Source of the DNA: Paracoccus jeotgali
Lineage (GTDB): Bacteria > Pseudomonadota > Alphaproteobacteria > Rhodobacterales > Rhodobacteraceae
Reading direction: 5' to 3'
Assembly (NCBI RefSeq): GCF_002865605.1
Contig: NZ_CP025583.1
Coordinates: 2,708,501 to 2,772,500 of the forward strand
Length of the DNA stretch: 64,000 bases
The notes beneath the pieces are model-generated. The model saw only the letters and a program-made list of their open reading frames with translations, did not search any database and was not told the DNA's origin. Made by a program: the position numbers and the translations under genes. Positions 35,400 through 43,900 of the stretch are shown here, piece by piece. How positions within the stretch are numbered: position 1 is the stretch's first letter; every line of letters starts with the position of its first letter.

Positions 35400-36404
35400 A
35401 TGAATATTCTACATGTAATGGCAGTCGCCGGCAGCAGCATGCTGTTCTCGGTCGCAGCCGAGGCGCAGAGCATCGTCTGGGACATGCCCAACGAATACCC
35501 GGCCACGTCGCTGCAGGGAGAGACGGACACGTTCTTCTCGACCCGGCTGAGCGAGTTGAGCGGTGGCGACATCGCCATCACCCACCATTTCGGCGGGGCG
35601 CTGGGTTTTCGGTCGCGCGACCAGCTTGACGCGGTGGGCGATGGCGCGGTGCCGCTGGCCAACACCTTCATACCGCCGCTGGGCGGGCTGGACCCGCTGT
35701 TCCTGCTGATGTCGCTGCCGTTCCTGACCTCTGACCCGGACGACGCCAAGCGTCTGTTCGACGTCGCCGCACCGCATTACGACGATCTGCTGGCGACCTA
35801 TAACCAGCGGCTGCTGTATTCCTCGCCCTGGGCGTCCAGCGGGTTGTGGAGCCGTGAGAAGATCGACAGCATCGAGGCGCTGCAGGGTCTGAAGATGCGC
35901 AGCTATGACGCCAACTCGACCAAGGTGTTCCGCAACAACGGCGCCTCGCCGGTGCAGCTGAGCTGGGCTGACATCGTGCCGCAACTGAGCGCCGGTGGAA
36001 TCGACGGGGTGCTGACCTCGATCGAGGCGGGGCTGAGCGCCAGCTTCAACGAATACACCCCCAATTTCAATGCGCTGAACTATGACAGCACGATCAACAT
36101 GGTGACCATCAACCTCGACGTCTGGAACGGCATGACCGACGAGCAGCGGGCGCTGGTCCAGCAGGCGGCCGACGAGACCGAGGCCCATGCCTGGTCCAAT
36201 ATCGATGCCGAGGTGGCCAAGGCCTATGCGCAGGGGCAGGAGGCCGGGATGACCATCATCACCACTCCGGACCCGGCGTTCCGCGCCGCGCTGGCCGAAG
36301 GCGCCCAGCCGGTCATCGATGCCTGGGTCGAAGCCGCAGGCGATGTCGGGGCGCAGATCCTGAAAGAGTATCAGGAAACCACCAAAGTCGCCGGTACGAA
36401 CTGA
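35400..36404 (+). CDS. TRAP transporter substrate-binding protein, DctP family
   Basis: 334 residues with an N-terminal signal peptide (MNILHVMAVAGSSMLFSVAAEA, cut near A22). The mature protein has the typical TAXI/DctP features, including FRSRDQLDAVGDGAVPLAN and the LQGLKMRSYDANSTKVFRNNGASPVQLSW loop that contacts the substrate. It is periplasmic and delivers substrate to the Q and M permeases. GGGGGAAG precedes the ATG. Substrate unknown; the neighbouring oxygenase implies an aromatic or quaternary amine-like carboxylate. Stop overlaps the next ATG by 1 base. Confidence 0.92.
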   Translation: MNILHVMAVAGSSMLFSVAAEAQSIVWDMPNEYPATSLQGETDTFFSTRLSELSGGDIAITHHFGGALGFRSRDQLDAVGDGAVPLANTFIPPLGGLDPLFLLMSLPFLTSDPDDAKRLFDVAAPHYDDLLATYNQRLLYSSPWASSGLWSREKIDSIEALQGLKMRSYDANSTKVFRNNGASPVQLSWADIVPQLSAGGIDGVLTSIEAGLSASFNEYTPNFNALNYDSTINMVTINLDVWNGMTDEQRALVQQAADETEAHAWSNIDAEVAKAYAQGQEAGMTIITTPDPAFRAALAEGAQPVIDAWVEAAGDVGAQILKEYQETTKVAGTN

Positions 36405-36994
36405 TGGCGACGACTGACATGCTTCAGGATCAGCAGGACGGTGGGACGGTGATCCCCACCGTCCCGCCGACCGCCATGCCGCGTCGGCTGACCCCGATCG
36501 GATGGTTCCGGGCCTTTGCCGGCGGTCTTTCGACCGTCGGGGGCATCCTTGCGGCGCTGATCATGGCCTTCATGACGCTGCATATCCTGTACGAGATCAC
36601 GCTGCTCAGCTTCTTCAACAGCTCGACCTATGTGCTGGACGAATTCGTCGGCTATGGCGTCGCCGCCATGACCTTTCTTGCGCTGGGTGACGCGGTGTCC
36701 AAGCGCGCGCTGATCCAGGTCACCTTCCTGATCGACTGGGTCCGCGCGCCTGTCCTCAAGCTGATGCTGCGTCTGGCCTGCATCGGCCTGACCGGCGGGC
36801 TGGTCATCTTCCTGTCGCTGCAGTTCTGGAAAACGATCTCGCGCAACTTCGCGCGCGGCGCGACCAGCGAGACCATGGCGCAGGTGCCGTTGTGGATCCC
36901 CGAGAGCCTGCTGCTGGCCGGTCTGGTGATCTTTGGCATTCAGCTTTTGGCCGATGCGCTGGGGCTGTTCGAGAAACCCGAAAATCCGTTCTGA
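36404..36994 (+). CDS. TRAP transporter small permease subunit, DctQ family
   Basis: 196 residues with four hydrophobic helices (around residues 33-60, 84-106, 118-140, 158-180). DEFVGYGVAAMTFLALGDAVSKRALIQV is the DctQ-type signature. Forms the membrane complex with DctM. Confidence 0.9.
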   Translation: MATTDMLQDQQDGGTVIPTVPPTAMPRRLTPIGWFRAFAGGLSTVGGILAALIMAFMTLHILYEITLLSFFNSSTYVLDEFVGYGVAAMTFLALGDAVSKRALIQVTFLIDWVRAPVLKLMLRLACIGLTGGLVIFLSLQFWKTISRNFARGATSETMAQVPLWIPESLLLAGLVIFGIQLLADALGLFEKPENPF

Positions 36995-37022
36995 CCGGAC
37001 CCCACCTGAAAGCGAGGCAGAC

Positions 37023-38327
37023 ATGGAAGTTCTACCCAGCATCGGTATTTTTCTGGCGCTGATCGCCCTGTTCCTGTCCATGGGGGTCTGGGTCTTTGCC
37101 GGCCTGTTCATGGTCGCCATCGGCGCGATGTACTTCGTCGTCGACATGCCCCTGACCCAGATCGGCACGATTGCCCGGTCGATCACATGGCGCAGCGCCA
37201 GCGCGTGGGAGCTTTCGGCGATCCCGCTGTTCATCTGGATGGGCGAGATCATCTTTCGCACCGACATGTCGGACCGGCTGTTTCGCGGGCTGTCTCCTCT
37301 GGTTCAGTGGTTGCCGGGGCGGTTGCTGCACACCAACGTCATGGGCTGCACCCTGTTCGCCGCGGTCAGCGGATCGACCTCGGCCACCACGGCGACGGTC
37401 GGGCGCATCACCACCGGCGCCCTGGCCGAGCGCAGATACGACAACGCGCTGTCGATCGGGTCGCTGGCCGGTGCCGGCAGCCTTCGCCTGCTGATCCCGC
37501 CCTCGATCGTCATGATCATCTATGGCGTCATGGCCGAGGTCTCGATTTCAAAGCTGTTCATCGCCGGCATCCTGCCGGGGCTGATGATTTCCTTCCTCTA
37601 TTCCTCTTACATCATGATCCGGTGCAAGCTGAACCCGGCGCTGGCACCCGATACCGGCACCAAGGTGCAGATGGGCGACATTCTGCGCGGGATTTGGGAT
37701 CTGGCGCCGGTCGTCGTCCTGATCGTGATCGTGCTCGGCAGCATCTATAGCGGCATCGCGACCCCGTCCGAAGCCGCCGCCGTCGGCGTGCTGGCCACCG
37801 TCCTGCTGGTGCTGGCGATGCGCAAGCTGACGGTCGAGGTGATGATCGACGCGGCGATGAGCGCCGTGCGCACCTCGGCAATGGTCTGCACGATTCTGGT
37901 CGCCGCGGCCGTGCTGTCGACCGCCATCGGCTATGCCCATATCCCGCAGGAGCTGGTCGCGATCATCCAGAAGATGGCTTTGCATCCCTATGCGCTGCTG
38001 CTGCTGCTCGCGGTCTTCTACATGCTGCTGGGCTGCTTCCTGGACGGCATCTCGATCATCGTGATGACGCTGCCCATCACCCTGCCGCTGATCGTTCAGG
38101 CCGGCTTCGATCCGATCTGGTATGGTGTGTTTCTGGTGCTGATGGTCGAACTTGCAACGATGACACCGCCCGTCGGCTTCAACCTGTTCATCATTCAGGC
38201 GCTGACCCGTCAGCCCATCGGCAAGGTGGCCCGCGCGGCCTTCCCCTTCTTTCTGCTGATGGTTCTGGGCGTCGTCCTGATCAGCCTGTTCCCCGGCATC
38301 GCGCTGTGGCTGACGGCCTTTGTCTGA
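37023..38327 (+). CDS. TRAP transporter large permease subunit, DctM family
   Basis: 434 residues, about 11-12 hydrophobic helices. SAIPLFIWMGEI, ATVGRITTGALAERRYD, SLRLLIPPSIVMIIYGVMAE and LELATMTPPVGFNLF-like sequence (VELATMTPPVGFNLF) identify the DctM family. It carries the substrate-Na+ symport path. The ATG at 37023 lies 28 bases past dctQ. Confidence 0.93.
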   Translation: MEVLPSIGIFLALIALFLSMGVWVFAGLFMVAIGAMYFVVDMPLTQIGTIARSITWRSASAWELSAIPLFIWMGEIIFRTDMSDRLFRGLSPLVQWLPGRLLHTNVMGCTLFAAVSGSTSATTATVGRITTGALAERRYDNALSIGSLAGAGSLRLLIPPSIVMIIYGVMAEVSISKLFIAGILPGLMISFLYSSYIMIRCKLNPALAPDTGTKVQMGDILRGIWDLAPVVVLIVIVLGSIYSGIATPSEAAAVGVLATVLLVLAMRKLTVEVMIDAAMSAVRTSAMVCTILVAAAVLSTAIGYAHIPQELVAIIQKMALHPYALLLLLAVFYMLLGCFLDGISIIVMTLPITLPLIVQAGFDPIWYGVFLVLMVELATMTPPVGFNLFIIQALTRQPIGKVARAAFPFFLLMVLGVVLISLFPGIALWLTAFV

Positions 38328-38339
38328 CGGAGGATCGGA

Positions 38340-38759
38340 ATGACACAGCAAACCCGCCCGCAATTCAGGCTCGATCACGTCATGATCCGCGTCCGGGATC
38401 TCGACCGCGCGCTTGGCTTCTATCGGGACATTCTGGGCATGAAGGTGGTCCGGCAGGTCGAATATGAGGGCGGCCGGTTCACCAACAGCTTTCTGGCCTT
38501 CGATGGCCAGCAGGACCAGACTGCGCTGGAGCTGACGTGGAACTGGGACCGGGACATGCCCTACGAATCGGGCGACGCCTGGGGGCATCTGGCGCTGGTG
38601 GTGCCCAACCTGGTCGGGGCGATGGACTACCTCGCGGCCTGCGATGTCCGGATCAAGACACCGCCGCGCCAGATGGCCCATGGCAGCCGGATGATCGGCT
38701 TTGTTCTGGACGCGGACGACCACCTTGTCGAACTGGTCGAACCGCTGACCGGCGCCTGA
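38340..38759 (+). CDS. VOC superfamily (glyoxalase I-like) protein
   Basis: 139 residues. FRLDHVMIRVRDLDRALGFYRDILGMKVV and TALELTWNWDRDMPY...GHLALVVPNL follow the glyoxalase/VOC betaalphabetabetabeta repeats, with His and Glu residues (DHVM, ALELT, GHLAL, LVELVEP) placed as in GloA. It could be a lactoylglutathione lyase or a lyase/dioxygenase on an intermediate of this pathway. SD GGAGG at 38330-38334. Last gene of the TRAP operon. Confidence 0.82.
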   Translation: MTQQTRPQFRLDHVMIRVRDLDRALGFYRDILGMKVVRQVEYEGGRFTNSFLAFDGQQDQTALELTWNWDRDMPYESGDAWGHLALVVPNLVGAMDYLAACDVRIKTPPRQMAHGSRMIGFVLDADDHLVELVEPLTGA

Positions 38760-38866
38760 GCCGAACGCCTCGACGACCTCTCGCCGCTTTTTCCTGACCC
38801 GCACTGCTGCGCGCATCATCTGCGCGCAGCAGAAGCGTTTTGCGCCTGCCGTCCCCTTCCCGACGC

Positions 38867-38881
38867 ATGAGAAAATCTCAT
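38867..38881. promoter_or_regulatory. Palindromic operator copy 2 (ATGAGA-AAA-TCTCAT) upstream of Rieske operon
   Basis: A perfect 6-bp inverted repeat with 3-base centre, identical to the copy at 35244 except for one base. It lies 99 bases before the ATG at 38980. Two almost identical operators 3.6 kb apart in front of two operons are unlikely by chance. Confidence 0.65.
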
Positions 38882-38888
38882 CCATCCA

Positions 38889-38909
38889 TGAGAACCCATC
38901 GGTTCCTCA
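38889..38909. promoter_or_regulatory. Second imperfect inverted repeat of the Rieske operon
   Basis: TGAGAACC-CATC-GGTTCCTCA: arms pair with a single extra base. It follows 7 bases after the palindrome at 38867 and repeats its ATGAGA half. LysR regulators often bind a strong and a weaker activation site this way. Confidence 0.35.
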
Positions 38910-38979
38910 GCGCCGGTCTGGAAGGCTAGCCTGACTAGAGAATTCAGAAGCATCCATGCACCTGCCAAGGATAGTAGAC

Positions 38980-40188
38980 ATGAACAAACCCCTGCGTGAA
39001 TCCCCGATCTCGATCCGCGACTTCGACAGCAGCACGCTCGAGGCGGACAAGGTCATCGCCCTGCCGGCCGAAGTCTTCTCGACCGATGAGTTTTTCGAGT
39101 TCGAGATGAATGCGGTGTGGGGACATGAATGGTTCTGCGTCGGCCGTGCCAACGACATCCCGAAGCCCGGCGATTTCTATACCATTCAGGTCGGCAAGGA
39201 CCCGATGATCGTGATCCGCAACCGCGACGGCGATGTCAGCGTCATGGCCAATGTCTGCCAGCACCGGGGCATGATCGTCGCGGAAAAGAAGGGCAATGTC
39301 CGCCGCCTGCGCTGCCCGCTGCACGCCTGGACCTATGATCTGAACGGTCAGCTGATCGCCGCGCCCGGCCTCAGCGACGATCCCAATTCGACCGTCGATC
39401 TGTCCGATATCTGCCTGCCCAAGATCCGCACCGAGATCTGGGAAGGCTTCATCATGATCACCATGGATGAAAGCCTGCCGCCGGTCAGCGAACGTCTGGG
39501 CAAGCTGTCGCGCCAACTCGCCAACTACAAGATGGCCGAGCTGCGGGCGCCCGATCCGATGGAGCTGGAAGAGTTCAACTGGAACTGGAAGATCTTCAAC
39601 GACGAATGCTATCACTGCATGTATCTTCACTCCAGCTCGTGGGGCGACATGTACGAGCTGAACCGGGGCACCACCCTGGACGAGGCCGTCGAGTTCAACG
39701 ACACCGAGCGCGGCATCACCTCCTACAACCTGTGCAGCCCGCACAAGGACGCGGCGCCGACCTATACGAAATCGGTCCTGCAACCCGCGATCGACAGCCT
39801 GACCGATCAGGAACGGACCCAGCTCAGCTATGTGACCGTGGCGCCGAACCTGCTGATCGTGGCGATGCCCGACAAGGTCAAGTATTTCATGTGGCTGCCG
39901 GTCGCGGCGCAGAAATCGCTGTATGGCGTCGGCTGGATGTATCCGGAAAGCACGCTCGCCCGCGAGGATTTCCGCGAGAATTACGATCGCGAGGTCAAGG
40001 ATCTGGCGCCGGTGATGGAAGAGGATCTGTATGCCTGGAGCAGCTGCCAGACCGGCTATAACTCGAACTTCGCCAATCGCGGCCCGCTGGCGCCGGAAGA
40101 AGAGGTGATCAAGCGGCTGCAGACCTGGCTGGTCAACAAGTACCGCGCCGAGGACGCGCGCGCCCGCAGCGCCGTTGCGGCAGAGTGA
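38980..40188 (+). CDS. Rieske non-heme iron oxygenase, alpha subunit
   Basis: 402 residues. Rieske centre: Cys93-Gln-His95 and Cys112-Pro-Leu-His115. The catalytic domain has the mononuclear Fe site in FNDECYHCMYLH (His212, His217), with Asn and Glu bridging residues. It hydroxylates an unknown substrate using electrons from the following reductase. The ATG at 38980 (MNKPLRESP) has CAAGGA at 38966; another in-frame ATG exists at 38956. Overall layout is closer to carnitine/betaine oxygenase-like and aryl oxygenase groups than to biphenyl dioxygenase. Shares one base with the next gene. Confidence 0.9.
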   Translation: MNKPLRESPISIRDFDSSTLEADKVIALPAEVFSTDEFFEFEMNAVWGHEWFCVGRANDIPKPGDFYTIQVGKDPMIVIRNRDGDVSVMANVCQHRGMIVAEKKGNVRRLRCPLHAWTYDLNGQLIAAPGLSDDPNSTVDLSDICLPKIRTEIWEGFIMITMDESLPPVSERLGKLSRQLANYKMAELRAPDPMELEEFNWNWKIFNDECYHCMYLHSSSWGDMYELNRGTTLDEAVEFNDTERGITSYNLCSPHKDAAPTYTKSVLQPAIDSLTDQERTQLSYVTVAPNLLIVAMPDKVKYFMWLPVAAQKSLYGVGWMYPESTLAREDFRENYDREVKDLAPVMEEDLYAWSSCQTGYNSNFANRGPLAPEEEVIKRLQTWLVNKYRAEDARARSAVAAE

Positions 40189-41153
40189 TGGAACAGCATC
40201 AGGAAATCCTGGTGCGGGTCTGTGCTCGCGACGCGTTGGCCGACGGCATCGTCGGCCTGACGCTGGCCCCGGTCGATGGCGGGCAGCTGCCCGAATGGAC
40301 GCCGGGCGCGCATCTGGATCTGAAGCTGCCGCTGAAGGCCGATGACGGTGCCGAGGTGATCCGGCAGTATTCCCTGTGCGGCGATCCGCGCGACCGCAGT
40401 TGCTATCGGATCGGCGTGCTGCGCGAGGCTGCCGGGCGGGGCGGATCGGCCTATGTCCATGACCGGCTGGCACCGGGCGAGGTCATCCGCATCAATGCGC
40501 CGCGCAACCATTTCCCCTTCGAGCCGACGGCGCGGACGCTGTTCATCGCCGGCGGCATCGGGATTACCCCGATCCTGCCGATGGTCCGGCAGGCGGCGGC
40601 CGAGGGGCATGACTGGCAGTTGATTGTCGCCACCCGCGACCGCTCGCGTCTGGCTTTTGAGGCTGATTTCGCCGCGCTCGATCCGGCGCGGGTGACGTTC
40701 CACTTCCACGCCGAAAAGGGGTTGCTCGATCTGGACGCGGTGCTGGGTCCGCTGGGGGCGGAAACGACCGTCTATTCCTGCGGCCCGACCGGGCTGCTGG
40801 ACGCGCTGACCCAGCGCAGCGAAGGCGCGCCGTGGCAGCTGCGGATCGAACGCTTTGCCGCGTCGGAACCCGTGGACACCGCGGGCAAGGGCTTCGACGT
40901 GATCTGCGCGTCCAGCGGCGAGCGGCTGCGTGTGGGCGAGGGGCAGACGATCCTCGAGGTGGTGCGGCCCGCCGGCTACAAGATCGAAAGCTCGTGCAAG
41001 GACGGGATCTGCGGCACCTGCGAAACCCGCGTGTTGCGCGGGATGCCCGATCATCGCGACAGCGTCCTGACCGCCGAGGAGCGTGCCGCGAACGATTACA
41101 TGATGATCTGCGTCTCACGAGCGCAGGGCAGCGAACTCGAACTCGACATCTGA
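40188..41153 (+). CDS. Rieske oxygenase reductase, FNR-like plus C-terminal 2Fe-2S ferredoxin domain
   Basis: 321 residues. The N-terminal flavin domain contains RQYSLCGDPRD (flavin-binding RxYS), then the NAD domain GGIGITPILPM and CGPTGLLDAL, and the C-terminal 2Fe-2S domain with SSCKDGICGTCETRVL and CVSRA. This order (FMN-NAD-2Fe-2S) is that of the phthalate dioxygenase reductase/VanB class. It takes electrons from NAD(P)H to the Rieske subunit. A GTG at 40185 is also in frame. Confidence 0.92.
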   Translation: MEQHQEILVRVCARDALADGIVGLTLAPVDGGQLPEWTPGAHLDLKLPLKADDGAEVIRQYSLCGDPRDRSCYRIGVLREAAGRGGSAYVHDRLAPGEVIRINAPRNHFPFEPTARTLFIAGGIGITPILPMVRQAAAEGHDWQLIVATRDRSRLAFEADFAALDPARVTFHFHAEKGLLDLDAVLGPLGAETTVYSCGPTGLLDALTQRSEGAPWQLRIERFAASEPVDTAGKGFDVICASSGERLRVGEGQTILEVVRPAGYKIESSCKDGICGTCETRVLRGMPDHRDSVLTAEERAANDYMMICVSRAQGSELELDI

Positions 41154-41164
41154 AAGAAAATGAC

Positions 41165-42064
41165 ATGACCAGGAAACGCGTTGTTGTCACTGGCGGCTCT
41201 GGCCGCGTGGGTCGCCACGTCATCAAGGCGATGGCCGCAGATCATGATGTGATCAATGCCGACCTTGCCCCGCCTCGGGACGGCCACGATCACGGCGCCC
41301 GGTTCATCCAGACCGATGTGATGGATCTGGATTCGGTCCGCGCCGCGCTGAAGGGGGCCGATGCGGTGGTGCATCTGGCGGGCCTCGACTACGACTGGGG
41401 CTGCGAGCCGGAACGCTATATCGACGTCAACGCCCGAGGCAGCTGGCACGTGTTGCAGGCAGCCGAAGAGCAGGGGCTTGGCAAGGTCGTGCTGTGTTCC
41501 TCGATCTCGATCTGCGGGCTGCAGGAGATGCGGCCCGACTGGGCGCCGCAATCGCTGCCCATCGACGAACGCCATGAAAACCGCCCCGTCTACCCCTATG
41601 GCGTCAGCAAGCAAGTGGCCGAGGTGATGGGCGAGAGCTTTGCGCGCAAGGGCAAGCTCGAGGTGATCTGCCTCCGCCCGCTGGCCGTGATCCTGCCCGA
41701 GACGCTGGGTCAGTATCTCGACTTTGTCGATGCGCCCGACCGGCACTGGCTGTTCTATTACATCACCGCCGAGGATCTGGCCCGCGCCTTCAAGGCCGCG
41801 GTCGAGGTCAGCGGCATCTCGTTCGACAGCTTCTACATCGGCGCAGACGACACCTCGCACAGCGAAGCGACGCTGGACTGGTACCGGCGGATCGTCGGGC
41901 CGCTGCCCGCCGATGTCGATGCGGAACGCTACCGCACCAATCCGCGTGCCGCGGTCTTCGGAAATGACCGGGCCAAGGCGCGGCTTGGCTGGGCACCGAC
42001 CTCGAATTTCGACGCCATGCGCGCGGCCCATGAATCCGCACGGGTTCTGGAAGCGGCGCAGTAA
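41165..42064 (+). CDS. NAD(P)-dependent SDR/epimerase-like oxidoreductase
   Basis: 299 residues. TGGSGRVGRHVIKAM is the Rossmann motif; VVHLAGLDYDWGC, VLCSSISICGLQE and YPYGVSKQVAE hold the catalytic Ser, Tyr and Lys. It lies 11 bases after the reductase in the same operon, so it probably oxidises or epimerises a pathway intermediate. Its length matches the short epimerase-like SDR class. Confidence 0.82.
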   Translation: MTRKRVVVTGGSGRVGRHVIKAMAADHDVINADLAPPRDGHDHGARFIQTDVMDLDSVRAALKGADAVVHLAGLDYDWGCEPERYIDVNARGSWHVLQAAEEQGLGKVVLCSSISICGLQEMRPDWAPQSLPIDERHENRPVYPYGVSKQVAEVMGESFARKGKLEVICLRPLAVILPETLGQYLDFVDAPDRHWLFYYITAEDLARAFKAAVEVSGISFDSFYIGADDTSHSEATLDWYRRIVGPLPADVDAERYRTNPRAAVFGNDRAKARLGWAPTSNFDAMRAAHESARVLEAAQ

Positions 42065-42091
42065 CAGACACTGAAAACGAAGGGACAGATC

Positions 42092-42697
42092 ATGGATTAC
42101 GTACGCAAGGGCAAGGTCGACTGGACTGGCGACAATCCCCCGCTTTACCTCAAGACCGATCCTGACGGCGATTGGAGCACGCTCGCGGTCTTTTTCCGCA
42201 TCAACGGCTCGGATTACGGGCGCGGCAACATGACCCTGGTGATTCAGGACCCCTATGCAGACGAACCCGGCGACGCGGTCCGGCTGTGCGTGACGGACAA
42301 CAAGCCGCTGGCGCGCTATCTGCTGGATGACTTCATCCGCAAATTCGCCCTGTTCCGCCCCGCCGGCAAGGCCATCGACGCGCTGGCAATCATCGACGGC
42401 GCCACCTTCTCGACCGAGGCCGATTATCCCGAACATGTGACCGAGATCGCCCAGTTCGACGGCCGCAGCGTGGCCCTGCGCTGGAGCGAGTTGGGCGAGA
42501 TGTTTGCCGTCGCACAGCCGCCGCAGGACAGCCAGACCGGCGAGCACGAGATGTTCAGCGTCTTCCAGCCGGCCGGATCGGCCTCGGTCACGGTCGACGG
42601 GAAACGCCTGCCCGGCCAGACCGTCGAGCGCGATTTCTTCGACCGCCGGACCCAGTCTGCCGCACTTGCGCACAGCGAAAGCTGGATCCGGGCCTGA
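42092..42697 (+). CDS. Unrecognised conserved-looking protein of the Rieske operon
   Basis: 201 residues that I do not recognise. No signal peptide, membrane helix or cofactor motif. Beta-rich stretches (FFRINGSDYGRGNMTLVIQD, VALRWSELGEMFAVAQPP, SVFQPAGSASVTVDGKRL) suggest a small soluble beta-protein. It lies 27 bases after the SDR gene and 24 bases before the DUF1116 gene, all on one strand, so its role is tied to this pathway. Confidence 0.75.
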   Translation: MDYVRKGKVDWTGDNPPLYLKTDPDGDWSTLAVFFRINGSDYGRGNMTLVIQDPYADEPGDAVRLCVTDNKPLARYLLDDFIRKFALFRPAGKAIDALAIIDGATFSTEADYPEHVTEIAQFDGRSVALRWSELGEMFAVAQPPQDSQTGEHEMFSVFQPAGSASVTVDGKRLPGQTVERDFFDRRTQSAALAHSESWIRA

Positions 42698-42721
42698 GCC
42701 CATCCGAAAAGGAGCCATGAC

Positions 42722-43900
42722 GTGACCAACAGCCCCGCCGACACCATCGCCTTTGACCGGATCAACGCGGTTCGGCCGCAACTGTCGGGCATCGTCCGGC
42801 TTCGCGACCTGCCGAACGCCGAGGGCCGTTCTCTGCTGCATGCGGGACCGCCCTTTGCCTCCGTGGCCGAGATGCCGGCGCCGGTGCTGAATTCGCTGGC
42901 GATGGTCGCGTTGCGCGAAGGCTGGGCGGACGACGCGGCGGCCGCGATGCAGATGATCCGGTCGGGGGCGGTCCACATCGCCCCGGCGCAGGATCATGGC
43001 GTGCTGGTGCCGCTGGCCGGGGCGGTGGGGCCGTCGACGGCGCTTCTGGTGGTCTCGGACGCGAATGACCCGGTGCAGCGGCGGTTCAGCCCCATCAACG
43101 AGGGCATGGTTCTTTGCACCCGGCTGGGGATCGTTCACCCCGACCTGCCGGACCACCTGCGCTGGCTGGACGGTCCGGTGGCGGGCTGGATCGAGAGTGC
43201 GCTGGAACAGCCGATCGACCTGCACCCGGTGCTGCGGGACGCGCTGGCGCAGGGGGACGACTGCCACTCTCGCACCGTGGCGGGATCAGGGGCGCTGGTC
43301 TCGATGCTGGCCGAGCGGGATGGCAAGGGCGATCCCGACGGGCAGATCCGCGCCTTTCTGGACGCGTCGCCCGCCTTTGCGCTGAATGTCTGGATGGCGA
43401 TGTGCGGGCTGATGGCCGCCGCCGCCGAAGGGTGCGAGGGCAGCGCGCTGGTGACCCGCGCCGGCGGCAATGGCCGCAGTTTCGGCTATCAAATCGCGGC
43501 CCGGCCCGGACACTGGACCATCGTCCCTGCCCCGGCCATCAACGGTCGCGTCGAACCCGCGCATCAGGGACGTCATGCCCTTGCGGCCCTGGGGGACAGC
43601 GCCTTGGTCGATTTCATGGGGCTTGGCGGTCAGGCGCTTGATAGCGCGCCGCAAGTGGCACAGGCGATGAAGGGGCTGCTGCCCGCCGACGCGGCCGAGC
43701 GACCGACAGCCATCCTTCAGGGCCGGATCGACGGGTTCGGGCGTCCCGGTGTCACCAATGCCGCGCGCGCCGCGGCGGCGGGTGTGGGGCCGATGGTCCT
43801 GCTGGGAATGATCGACGCTGCGGGCGAGGCCGGGCGGATCGGTGGCGGCTGCGCTGCGGTAGACGGATCGGTGATGGCCGAAAGCCTGGTCGCGGCATGA
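42722..43900 (+). CDS. DUF1116 family (YlbE/AllG-like) protein
   Basis: 392 residues. LLHAGPPFASVAEMPAPVLNSLAMVALREGWADD, then FSPINEGM and RSFGYQIAARPG match the DUF1116 pattern, whose member AllG/YlbE belongs to the oxamate carbamoyltransferase/FdrA group. It is shorter than typical DUF1116 proteins. GTG start at 42722, preceded by AAAGGAG at 42708-42714; the ATG at 42718 runs into a stop. No FdrA (AllF) or AllH homologue is nearby, which is unusual. Overlaps the amidase by 4 bases. Confidence 0.75.
   Translation: MTNSPADTIAFDRINAVRPQLSGIVRLRDLPNAEGRSLLHAGPPFASVAEMPAPVLNSLAMVALREGWADDAAAAMQMIRSGAVHIAPAQDHGVLVPLAGAVGPSTALLVVSDANDPVQRRFSPINEGMVLCTRLGIVHPDLPDHLRWLDGPVAGWIESALEQPIDLHPVLRDALAQGDDCHSRTVAGSGALVSMLAERDGKGDPDGQIRAFLDASPAFALNVWMAMCGLMAAAAEGCEGSALVTRAGGNGRSFGYQIAARPGHWTIVPAPAINGRVEPAHQGRHALAALGDSALVDFMGLGGQALDSAPQVAQAMKGLLPADAAERPTAILQGRIDGFGRPGVTNAARAAAAGVGPMVLLGMIDAAGEAGRIGGGCAAVDGSVMAESLVAA

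Noticed and set aside
41096..43267. 723-codon minus-strand frame across the SDR, unknown and DUF1116 genes
   Set aside because: It spans several real genes in a coupled operon and has no recognisable product.
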